NCBI GenBank assembly: GCA_005879775.1
Contig: VBJX01000075.1
Span: 1 to 8,429 of the forward strand
Direction: 5' to 3'
Length of the DNA stretch: 8,429 nt
DNA from: Chloroflexota bacterium
Lineage (GTDB): Bacteria > Chloroflexota > Limnocylindria > QHBO01
The position numbers and the translations under genes are program-made. Below are positions 1-4,517 of the stretch, piece after piece (position 1 is the stretch's first letter; every line of letters starts with the position of its first letter). The notes under the pieces were generated by a model. That model was given only the letters and a program-made list of their open reading frames with translations, was not told where the DNA came from and made no database searches.

Positions 1-138
1 AGGATTGCGTCTGCCTTGTCGCGTACTGGCTACCTACTGTCGTCGGCCCGCGCCGGAGCGTCCTCATTGTTCGCCAAGGTCGTGCGCCTGGCCTCTCAGG
101 CTACGTTGACCAAGGGAGAGAGATGGCCGTACCGGTGA
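1..138 (+). CDS. Possible 3' end of a truncated coding sequence
   Basis: Frame 1 is open from the first base of the window to a TGA at 136-138, giving about 45 residues (ending KGERWPYR). Most third codon positions are G or C, as in the clear genes of the window, which is the only support for it being the tail of a gene beginning outside. I recognise no family. A second frame (starting at base 3) is also open and continues through 227, so at most one of the two readings is likely to be real before base 123. Confidence is low. Confidence 0.2.
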   Translation, partial: RIASALSRTGYLLSSARAGASSLFAKVVRLASQATLTKGERWPYR

Positions 139-227
139 CCGAGCTCCAGGGTCTCGACGCGGCCTGCGAAGGCGATGACCGCTGGGACCTCAAGCTCGAG
201 CCCGCGGAGACCGTCCAGCGCCGCTGA
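123..227 (+). CDS. Small ORF with a good ribosome binding site, function unknown
   Basis: ATG at 123 is preceded by the purine-rich stretch AAGGGAGAGAG, a good Shine-Dalgarno candidate, and opens a 34-codon frame ending in TGA at 225-227. About 30 of the 34 codons end in G or C, matching the bias of the real genes nearby. The product starts MAVPVTELQG and is acidic in the middle (EGDDRWDLKLEPAE), with no membrane segment and no motif I recognise. The same frame is open upstream to base 3, so it could instead be the C-terminus of a larger protein cut by the window edge. It could be a very small accessory protein of the mobile region or a remnant. Confidence 0.3.
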   Translation: MAVPVTELQGLDAACEGDDRWDLKLEPAETVQRR

Positions 228-241
228 CCACCCCGGGCTAG

Positions 242-286
242 TCTCAAACCTGAGAACGCACCCGGCGGCCTCTCAGTTCTGAGAGG
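242..286. promoter_or_regulatory. Two tandem TCTCA-N4-TGAGA palindromes, candidate operator
   Basis: Two copies of the dyad TCTCA-N4-TGAGA lie at 242-255 (spacer AACC) and 271-284 (spacer GTTC), with starts 29 bp apart, close to three helical turns. The second extends to 8-bp perfect arms, CCTCTCAG-TT-CTGAGAGG (269-286). They sit about 150 bp upstream of the first RHH gene at 433. RHH regulators commonly bind short palindromes in tandem copies upstream of their own genes, so an autoregulatory operator is a reasonable inference. I see no convincing -35/-10 pair beside them. An origin or transfer-related role is the alternative. Confidence 0.45.
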
Positions 287-334
287 CTCGCCGCCATCTT
301 CCGACCGGCCCTCGGCCGTAATCCCTTGCAAGGA

Positions 335-348
335 CTGGCCTGTGCCAG
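335..348. repeat. Short inverted repeat in the leader of the first RHH gene
   Basis: CTGGC-CTGT-GCCAG forms a 5-bp perfect stem with a 4-nt loop. It lies in the otherwise gene-free gap 228-432, between the two TCTCA-N4-TGAGA dyads and the RHH gene. It could be a weak RNA hairpin in the leader or chance in GC-rich DNA. Nothing else in the rest of the gap was recognised. Confidence 0.2.
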
Positions 349-432
349 GTGCGATCCCGCCGGCGCCGCGGCACACCGCTTGCCCCTCCCCAGGGCACCA
401 GCCGAAGCAGAAGCCTTCGGTGAAGGAGGCCC

Positions 433-675
433 GTGAACCGACGTCGCATCCAGCCCAAGGCCGCGGTCGAGCTCGAGACCGTGAGCTTCCGGCTTCGCGC
501 GCAGCTGGTTCGGGCAGTGGAGCAGTACGCGAAGCATCTCGGCGGGAGCACGGACCGCACCTACGTGGTCACTCAGGCGATCGAGATCGCCCTACAGCAG
601 GACGCCGAGTTCCAGAAGACCCTCAGTGACGGCCCGGCTTCGCCCGCCGCGAGGCGGGTCCCCGCCACCGCGTAA
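433..675 (+). CDS. Small ribbon-helix-helix DNA-binding protein
   Basis: An 80-residue protein starting at GTG 433, chosen because GAAGGAGG sits at an ideal distance upstream. Residues about 14-60 fit the RHH fold (CopG/Arc/MetJ type): a short strand with alternating residues (ETVSFRLRAQL), helix 1 (VRAVEQYAKHLG), a turn containing STDRTY, and helix 2 (VVTQAIEIALQQD). The C-terminal 18 residues are Pro/Ala/Arg-rich and probably disordered. RHH proteins bind DNA as dimers and act as autoregulators, antitoxins, partition proteins or relaxosome accessory factors. No toxin-like partner follows directly, and the gene heads a mobilization module, so a relaxosome or regulatory role is favoured. It is separated by about 155 bp from the next gene and is probably transcribed on its own. 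Confidence 0.75.
   Translation: MNRRRIQPKAAVELETVSFRLRAQLVRAVEQYAKHLGGSTDRTYVVTQAIEIALQQDAEFQKTLSDGPASPAARRVPATA
643..658. repeat. Stem-loop CCCGCC-GCGA-GGCGGG at the end of the RHH gene
   Basis: A perfect 6-bp GC stem closed by GCGA, a GNRA-type tetraloop, lies in the last codons of the gene at 433-675. There is no U-tract after it, so it is not a canonical intrinsic terminator. Its arms are the same hexamers as the hairpin at 714-731, so the two could form alternative pairings. Confidence 0.3.
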
Positions 676-713
676 CCGCTGTGCCGACCCACCTGCAGAA
701 CACCCTAGAAGCC

Positions 714-731
714 GGCGGGACACAACCCGCC
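714..731. repeat. Stem-loop GGCGGG-ACACAA-CCCGCC in the gap before the mob genes
   Basis: Perfect 6-bp arms with a 6-nt AC-rich loop, 39 bp after the stop of the first RHH gene. It may act as a terminator-like or attenuator hairpin, but no T-run follows. The rest of the gap (676-829) holds the 10-bp palindrome TACAGCTGTA at 752-761 and AGGAG, the ribosome binding site of the next gene. No clear promoter was found. Confidence 0.3.
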
Positions 732-751
732 CCGTCGGCGTCTTGCCGTAA

Positions 752-761
752 TACAGCTGTA
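752..761. promoter_or_regulatory. TACAGCTGTA palindrome upstream of the mob gene cluster
   Basis: A perfect 10-bp palindrome in the 154-bp gap before the gene at 830. The sequence around it (TAATACAGCTGTACTCAC) is more AT-rich than the rest of the gap, as expected for a promoter or operator. Its role as a binding site for one of the RHH proteins is inference from position only. Confidence 0.25.
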
Positions 762-829
762 CTCACGCCCCCCCTCTCCGCCGACCTCGCCGGACCCTCT
801 CTCATAACCCTTCGATAGGAGCCCGAAAG

Positions 830-1141
830 ATGCACCCCGACCCCAAAACGGCCCCAAAGACACGCGACTGCAAGGTAAAGGCGGTTAACCCGCCCTTCCG
901 CTCCGTGTCCACTCCGCGGGGCAGAAAGGACTTGCGCGTAGTCGGTCGGGTTAACCCGTCCGCGCGCGCAAGAACCCCGCGGCTTCGCCTCGGCCTCTCG
1001 GAATGGAACGCGCGGAGGCTCGCGAGAAAGCTCGAAGAGGAGCTAAGTCGCGATGCTTGGCAGCGCCTTTCAGCGCTCGCGACGGACCGCGGAAGCACGG
1101 TCGCGCAGCTCCTCGAGACGGGCCTTTTGGAGGCGCCATGA
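830..1141 (+). CDS. Short basic RHH-like protein, probable mobilization accessory factor
   Basis: A 103-residue protein starting at ATG 830, with AGGAG about 9 bases upstream. The first 55 residues are rich in Lys, Arg and Pro and look unstructured. Residues about 66-101 fit a RHH-like pattern, LSRDAWQRLSALATDRGSTV followed by AQLLETGL, resembling the strand-helix-turn-helix of small DNA-binding proteins. Its stop overlaps the start of the next gene by ATGA, so the two are translationally coupled and lie in one operon with the relaxase. A relaxosome accessory (MobC-like) or regulatory role is inferred from that context. Oddly, its 5' third contains a 69-bp nested inverted repeat and two GGTTAACCCG copies, so this part may be selected as a DNA site as well as a coding sequence. 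A later start is not excluded, but no better ribosome binding site is visible. Confidence 0.55.
   Translation: MHPDPKTAPKTRDCKVKAVNPPFRSVSTPRGRKDLRVVGRVNPSARARTPRLRLGLSEWNARRLARKLEEELSRDAWQRLSALATDRGSTVAQLLETGLLEAP
883..958. repeat. Two GGTTAACCCG repeats
   Basis: GGTTAACCCG occurs at 883-892 and again at 949-958, starts 66 bp apart. Each is centred on the palindrome GTTAAC. The first sits in GGCGG-TTAAC-CCGCC, the second in the perfect 12-bp palindrome CGGGTTAACCCG (947-958). Repeated AT-centred sites of this kind in an otherwise very GC-rich region could be binding sites for one of the RHH proteins. The function is inferred. Confidence 0.35.
914..982. repeat. Three-tier nested inverted repeat, candidate oriT-like structure
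   Basis: Three perfect inverted repeats are nested in 69 bp. The outer arms are CCGCGGGG (914-921) and CCCCGCGG (975-982). The middle arms are CTTGCGCG (931-938) and CGCGCAAG (965-972). The core is CGGGTTAACCCG (947-958), which extends with one mismatch per arm to 944-961. Relaxases of the MOBP class act at origins of transfer that carry inverted repeats and usually lie near the mob genes, so an oriT or a relaxosome-protein binding site is the leading guess. I could not identify a nic consensus. It lies within the reading frame 830-1141, so it may alternatively be an mRNA structure controlling the operon. Confidence 0.4.
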
Positions 1142-1653
1142 CCACCCAACCGCACGCCTCCAGCGAGTCCAGGGAAGGCCTGCGCCAGGCTGGCAAGAGG
1201 ACGACGAGGACGCCTGCCAAGAGCCGGAACGGGTCCGGAGCTGAGCGCCTCTCGCTCATCGGAGTGAAGGTCGACAAGGCACTGCGTGCCGAGATCGACG
1301 AGTACGCGAAGACCCACGGCATTACCCGGTCGCGAGCGGCGGGACAGTTCCTCCAGATCGCGCGCGAGGCGTTACGCGCCCGCGAAGGCGTCCCGGCAGG
1401 AAAGGCCGAAGAGATCCTCGAAGCCCTCGAAGGCGTCCGCACCGTCGTCGAGCTCGTGGGGCCGCCCACGTTCGGACTGCTACGCCTTCTCGCCCACTGG
1501 TCGACCCAGAGCGGAGGCCTGAAGGTCTCCGAAGACGAGCTGCTCGCCGAGCTGCGCACGGTCGCCGGAGACGAGTGGGAGCAGGCCCTCTCCGAGGCGG
1601 AACGGGACCTGCATCTGGCCCTGAAGAAGGCCAGGACCCAAGGGAGGGCGTGA
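1138..1653 (+). CDS. RHH-type mobilization accessory protein (MobC/TraJ-like role)
   Basis: A 171-residue protein starting at ATG 1138, which overlaps the upstream stop (ATGA). The frame is open further upstream, but the earlier ATG at 1003 lies well inside the previous gene. Residues 1-36 form a basic, Ser/Thr-rich tail. Residues about 38-80 are a clear RHH domain: strand LSLIGVKVDKAL, helix RAEIDEYAKTHG, turn ITRSRA, helix AGQFLQIAREAL. Residues 85-171 are largely helical and charged, and could oligomerise or contact the relaxase. The relaxase begins immediately after the stop codon, which is the typical arrangement of an oriT-binding accessory protein with its relaxase. The family of the C-terminal half is not recognised. 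Confidence 0.7.
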   Translation: MTTQPHASSESREGLRQAGKRTTRTPAKSRNGSGAERLSLIGVKVDKALRAEIDEYAKTHGITRSRAAGQFLQIAREALRAREGVPAGKAEEILEALEGVRTVVELVGPPTFGLLRLLAHWSTQSGGLKVSEDELLAELRTVAGDEWEQALSEAERDLHLALKKARTQGRA

Positions 1654-2532
1654 GTGTTCTTCGTCGAGGCCCACTACCACCGGAACCCGGACAAGGTGCC
1701 CCAGCAGATCCGCTACATCTCGCACCGGGAGGAGCGGCTGCCGAGCGGAGAGCGGCGGGAGCTCTTCGGAATCGGCGACCGCTACAAGGCCCTACGGGGC
1801 GACGAGAAGGCGATCGAGAAGGCGTTCGCCGAGGACTCCAAGGGCCTGCGCAGGCCGGCCTACTTCCGCTTCATCCTGACCGTCGACAACCCCACCGCGG
1901 AGCGCTTCGCGCGCCTGGACGGCGTCGCCACCGAGAGGGCCATCCGCGACGCGATCCAGAAGGCGTTCCGCGGCGCCGCGCGAGACGTGCAGGGCGTTTT
2001 CGCGATCCACCAGCACGGCGGACACGATCGGCCCTCGCACCCGCACGTCCACGCCCTCCTGAGCCCCCGCCTCCAGAACGGCGCGCCGATCCACTTCTCG
2101 CCGCGGGGGATCCAGAGGGTCAGGGAGCGCTGGGAGGTCGAGGTCCTGCGCGCCCTGCAGAGCCAGGAGCGGCGCTTCGTCCGCCGCCAGCAGGAGCGCG
2201 AGCTAGCCCCATTGACCCCCCTGCGGCTGCGCGAGACGAGGTCGAGGCAGCCCCTGCTGCCCTTCGACCGCGAGCGCCGGCTGCGCCGACTGGGCCTGAA
2301 CACCATCGTCTTTCTGCGGGCCAGGCCATCGCGCAAGCTCGGGAAGCTGGCTGGGCGGACGGGGGACGCGGCTCTCCGGTTCCTGGACCGCGCGATGGAG
2401 ATGAACCGGGATCCCGAACGCGCCGCACGCAGGTTCTCGCTGCGGCTGTTGTCACGAGCGATGCCGAGTCCGATGCGGAACGCGCTCTGGCTCGTCCGCG
2501 GCATCGCCAGCATCGGCATCCGCCAGCGTTAG
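1654..2532 (+). CDS. MOBP/VirD2-like relaxase (mobilization nuclease)
   Basis: A 292-residue protein starting at GTG 1654, directly abutting the TGA of the accessory gene. The AGGGAGGGCG in the end of that gene serves as ribosome binding site. Relaxases nick one strand at oriT and stay bound to the 5' end through a tyrosine. Here the motif QIRYISHREE near the N-terminus (Y21) matches the position of the catalytic tyrosine in the RYIxRDG-type relaxases. FRFILTVDN (71-79) is a typical core strand, and HQHGGHDRPSHPHVHALLS (119-137) is the His-rich metal-binding motif, with H129, H131 and H133. The region after about 185 is Arg-rich and helical. No helicase or primase domain is present, so the protein is compact compared with full conjugative relaxases. 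It would need host or helper-plasmid transfer functions, since no coupling protein or secretion gene lies in the window. Confidence 0.8.
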   Translation: MFFVEAHYHRNPDKVPQQIRYISHREERLPSGERRELFGIGDRYKALRGDEKAIEKAFAEDSKGLRRPAYFRFILTVDNPTAERFARLDGVATERAIRDAIQKAFRGAARDVQGVFAIHQHGGHDRPSHPHVHALLSPRLQNGAPIHFSPRGIQRVRERWEVEVLRALQSQERRFVRRQQERELAPLTPLRLRETRSRQPLLPFDRERRLRRLGLNTIVFLRARPSRKLGKLAGRTGDAALRFLDRAMEMNRDPERAARRFSLRLLSRAMPSPMRNALWLVRGIASIGIRQR

Positions 2533-2546
2533 CGAGAGGAGGAATC

Positions 2547-2804
2547 ATGGAATCGAAGGACGGGGAAGTCGGCATCCGGCTCGACGCGTCGCTCCAGGAG
2601 CGGATCGGGGCCTATGCCGCTAGGGAAAGCATGACCCCGCGAGCCCGTTGGGGTCGTCGCCGCCGTGATTCCCTGGAACGCTTCGCAGCAAAGCGGCGGT
2701 CAAGCTCATCCCGGCCCTCCTGGGCGGATGCAGCTCCATCCCGAAGCTCGCGCCCGAGACGGCGCTGGACGGGCAGGTCGATGCGCAGCAACCGCCGGCG
2801 CTGA
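2547..2804 (+). pseudogene. Truncated RHH gene fused to foreign sequence
   Basis: ATG 2547 has an excellent ribosome binding site (GAGAGGAGG) and lies 14 bp after the relaxase stop, so it reads as the next gene of the mob operon. The first 31 residues, MESKDGEVGIRLDASLQERI and GAYAARESMTP, are the strand and first helix of a RHH protein. From about residue 32 the sequence turns into a low-complexity Arg/Ser-rich run (RWGRRRRDSLER, SSSSRPSW) until TGA at 2802. That run is an out-of-frame reading of an aldehyde dehydrogenase fragment, so the second RHH helix has been lost. It could still be translated as an 85-residue hybrid, but it is unlikely to fold as a RHH dimer. The breakpoint lies at about 2635-2640. 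Confidence 0.6.
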
Positions 2805-2812
2805 TCACTTGA
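2635..2812 (+). pseudogene. Aldehyde dehydrogenase fragment, frameshifted and truncated at both ends
   Basis: Reading from 2635 in the frame of CGC 2638 gives PREPVGVVAAVIPWNASQQ, the conserved REPVGVVxxIxPWN segment of the NAD(P)-dependent aldehyde dehydrogenase superfamily. From about 2690, the next frame gives KAAVKLIPALLGGC, then SSIPKLAPETALDG, which is the immediately following AxKLxPALxAGCxxxxKxxPETxLD segment. The two pieces join with a net 2-nt deletion after PWN. The segment belongs to the coenzyme-binding domain, perhaps one tenth of a normal enzyme of about 480 residues. The catalytic Cys and Glu regions are absent. An in-frame TGA (2632) precedes it and a TGA (2810-2812) ends it within the marR promoter. 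It has no plausible start and is a relic, probably left by recombination between the mob module and the efflux operon. Confidence 0.75.
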
Positions 2813-2823
2813 CAGGTCAGGTG
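2806..2823. promoter_or_regulatory. Dyad over the -35 box of marR
   Basis: CACTTGAC-AG-GTCAGGTG is an inverted repeat with 8-bp arms and one mismatch. It covers the TTGACA box of the marR promoter, so a protein bound here would block RNA polymerase. It differs in sequence from the dyad over the -10 box, so it may bind another regulator or be chance. Confidence 0.35.
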
Positions 2824-2837
2824 TAGATACATATTAT
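2809..2837 (+). promoter_or_regulatory. Strong sigma70-type promoter of marR
   Basis: TTGACA (2809-2814) and TATTAT (2832-2837) are separated by exactly 17 bp, close to the vegetative sigma consensus. The usual distance of about 7 bp from the end of the -10 box puts the start site at about 2844, the G of the GTG start codon of marR. The transcript would therefore have little or no leader. Confidence 0.65.
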
Positions 2838-2840
2838 CTT
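2821..2840. promoter_or_regulatory. MarR operator copy 1 (overlaps -10 of marR)
   Basis: The segment GTGTAGATACATATTATCTT contains the perfect dyad AGATA-CATAT-TATCT (2825-2839). It overlaps the -10 box. The same element recurs in inverted orientation at 3313-3332, with 17 of 20 positions identical, the first 12 without a mismatch. MarR-family repressors bind AT-rich palindromes of this size over their own promoters, so this is most likely the autoregulatory site. Confidence 0.65.
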
Positions 2841-2843
2841 CGT

Positions 2844-3296
2844 GTGAGACAGGCTGGCCCTCGAGAATACGCCTTACCCCTGGTCTCCTGCGCCTGCGGG
2901 AGCCTCCGCCGGGCCGCCCGCGCCGCCACCCACCTCTACGACCAGGAGCTCCGGGGCACCGGGATCAACACGGCTCAATTCGGCCTGCTGCAGGCGCTCG
3001 CCAAGGCGGGACCGGTCACTCAGGGACGCCTGGGGAGCCTTCTCGCTCTCGACAGCACGACGCTGAGCCGGACCCTTCGCCCGCTGGAGGCGAAGCGATG
3101 GATCCGGTGTGAGCCGGGGAAGGACCGCCGCGAGCGGCAGCTCGAGCTGACCGGGGCCGGCCGGTCCCAGCTCGACCGGGCGACGCCCCCCTGGCAGCGC
3201 GCACAGCGGCGCCTGAAGGAACGGTTCGGCAGCGAGCGCTGGGAGGGGCTGCTGGCCGAGCTCGCCGCCGTGGCCGCGGCCGCGCGTGAGGCCTGA
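2844..3296 (+). CDS. MarR-family transcriptional regulator of the efflux operon
   Basis: A 150-residue protein with GTG start at 2844. It lacks a Shine-Dalgarno sequence, but the promoter places the transcription start at this codon, so leaderless translation is likely. The N-terminal dimerisation helix contains SCACGSLRRAARAATHLYDQ (15-34). Residues about 42-105 are the winged helix-turn-helix: INTAQFGLLQALAKAG, then VTQGRLGSLLALDSTTLSRT (recognition helix), and the wing with the hallmark DRRERQLELTGAGR (94-107). The CxC pair (C16, C18) is typical of a MarR subgroup with CxCxxLRxAAR in helix 1. Cysteine-based sensing is possible but not shown. Two matching operators, before this gene and before the permease gene, indicate repression of itself and of the ABC pump until an inducer binds. 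The inducer is unknown. Confidence 0.88.
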   Translation: MRQAGPREYALPLVSCACGSLRRAARAATHLYDQELRGTGINTAQFGLLQALAKAGPVTQGRLGSLLALDSTTLSRTLRPLEAKRWIRCEPGKDRRERQLELTGAGRSQLDRATPPWQRAQRRLKERFGSERWEGLLAELAAVAAAAREA

Positions 3297-3312
3297 GTGT
3301 CTTTTTCTCGGA

Positions 3313-3332
3313 ACATATGATGTATCTACACG
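3313..3332. promoter_or_regulatory. MarR operator copy 2 (inverted, before the permease gene)
   Basis: On the minus strand the segment 3332-3313 reads like operator copy 1, with GTGTAGATACAT identical and 17 of 20 positions shared overall. It lies in the 76-bp gap between marR and the permease gene. It overlaps a possible -10 box, TATGAT (3316-3321), whose -35 box (CTGAGT, 3293-3298) is weak. Bound MarR would block this promoter and could also pair or loop with copy 1 about 490 bp upstream. No clear terminator follows marR: the TTTTT run at 3302-3306 has no adjacent stem. Confidence 0.6.
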
Positions 3333-3372
3333 TATTCCCTGGTGGTCGCGAGTGCGGCCGCAGAGGTGCCTC

Positions 3373-4512
3373 ATGAACTTCGTTGCCCTCCGAATGCTGA
3401 CCGGCGACCGGGCCAAGTACTTCGGTCTCGTGTTCGCCATCGCCTTCTGCACCTTCCTCCTGGAGAACCAGACCTCGATCTTCGCGAGCATCATGCGGCG
3501 CACGTCCAGCCAGATCCTCGACGTCACCGACGCCGAGGTCTGGGTGATGGACCCGCAGACCGAATACTTCGAGCAGACCAAGGCCCTCAAGGACACCGAC
3601 CTGACCCGGGTGCGGAGCGTTCCCGGCGTCGCCTGGGCGGTCCGCCTCTTCAAGGGCAGCCCGGTGGCGAGGACGCTGAGTGGAAAATTCGCCGTCTCGG
3701 AGGTGTTCGGGCTCGACGACGCGACGCTCTCGGGCGCGCCGCGCAAGATGCTCCTCGGATCCTGGGAGCGCCTGCGCGAGCCCGACTCGGTGGTCATCGA
3801 TCAGGCAGGGTACGTGCTGCTCTTCCCCGGTGAGCCGCTCGAGCTCGGCCGCATCCTGGAAATGAACGATCACCGCGTGGCGATCGTGGGGATCTCGGAC
3901 GCGTCCGCTCCCTTCTTGAGCGTGCCTATCATCCACACCCGCTACAGCGAGGCGGTGAACTTTCTCGGCCGCGAGCGCACCCAGCTCTCCTTCGTCATCG
4001 CCAGGGCCCAGGCGGGAACGACGCCCGAAGAGCTCGCCGCGCGCATCTCGAATGCCACGGCCCTCCGCGCACGGACCACGGGTCAGTTCATGTGGGACTG
4101 CATCCGCTACTACCTGCGGAACACCGGCATCCCGGTCAACTTCGGCATCACCATCGCCGTGGCCATCGTGGTGGGGGCGGTGGTCGCGGGCCAGACCTTC
4201 TATCTCTTCACCGTGGAGAACCTGAAGCAGTTCGGCGCCCTCAAGGCCATGGGCGTGACGAACCCGAGGCTCGTCGGCATGATCCTGCTGCAGGCCGGGA
4301 GCGTCGCCGCGCTCGGGTTCGCAATCGGCACGGGCATGGCGGCCACGTTCTTCGAGATCTTCCTCCACAAGCTGGCGACTCGCGGCATCGTCCTGATATG
4401 GCAATCCGTGGGTCTCACTGGCGCCTGCATTCTCTTCGTGGTGATAGTGGCCAGCATCCTCAGCATCCGGCGAGTGCTGGTGCTCGAGCCGGCCGAGGTC
4501 TTCCGGGCGTGA
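3373..4512 (+). CDS. ABC transporter permease, FtsX/DevC type
   Basis: A 379-residue inner-membrane protein starting at ATG 3373, with AGAGGTG upstream. The frame is open further upstream, but that stretch covers the promoter/operator and the end of marR. The topology is that of the MacB/DevC (FtsX-like) permeases: one N-terminal membrane helix (about 16-31), a large periplasmic domain (about 35-250), then three C-terminal helices (about 257-279, 300-325, 339-364). LKQFGALKAMGVT (284-296) is the cytoplasmic coupling helix that contacts the ATPase, and the C-terminal EPAEVFRA is typical of the family. It pairs with the ATPase beginning 6 bp after its stop. With the HlyD adaptor and outer-membrane channel downstream, it should drive export rather than lipoprotein release. 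The substrate is unknown; drugs, glycolipids and peptides are handled by relatives. Confidence 0.85.
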   Translation: MNFVALRMLTGDRAKYFGLVFAIAFCTFLLENQTSIFASIMRRTSSQILDVTDAEVWVMDPQTEYFEQTKALKDTDLTRVRSVPGVAWAVRLFKGSPVARTLSGKFAVSEVFGLDDATLSGAPRKMLLGSWERLREPDSVVIDQAGYVLLFPGEPLELGRILEMNDHRVAIVGISDASAPFLSVPIIHTRYSEAVNFLGRERTQLSFVIARAQAGTTPEELAARISNATALRARTTGQFMWDCIRYYLRNTGIPVNFGITIAVAIVVGAVVAGQTFYLFTVENLKQFGALKAMGVTNPRLVGMILLQAGSVAALGFAIGTGMAATFFEIFLHKLATRGIVLIWQSVGLTGACILFVVIVASILSIRRVLVLEPAEVFRA

Positions 4513-4517
4513 GCACC

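Noticed and set aside
1575..2546. Long open frame (+) overlapping the relaxase gene, continuing into 2547-2804
   Set aside because: Its translation is a Gly/Pro/Arg/Ala-rich low-complexity sequence typical of the wrong frame in GC-rich DNA, while the overlapping frame holds the relaxase motifs.
3271..3306. Intrinsic terminator after marR (GGCCGCGGCC palindrome and a TTTTT run)
   Set aside because: The palindrome has no loop and is separated from the T-run by about 20 bases, so it does not form a terminator hairpin next to the T-tract.
3016..4404. 462-codon open frame on the minus strand across marR and the permease gene
   Set aside because: The product is His/Asp/Glu/Arg-rich with no domain or ribosome binding site, and the plus strand carries two recognisable genes there.
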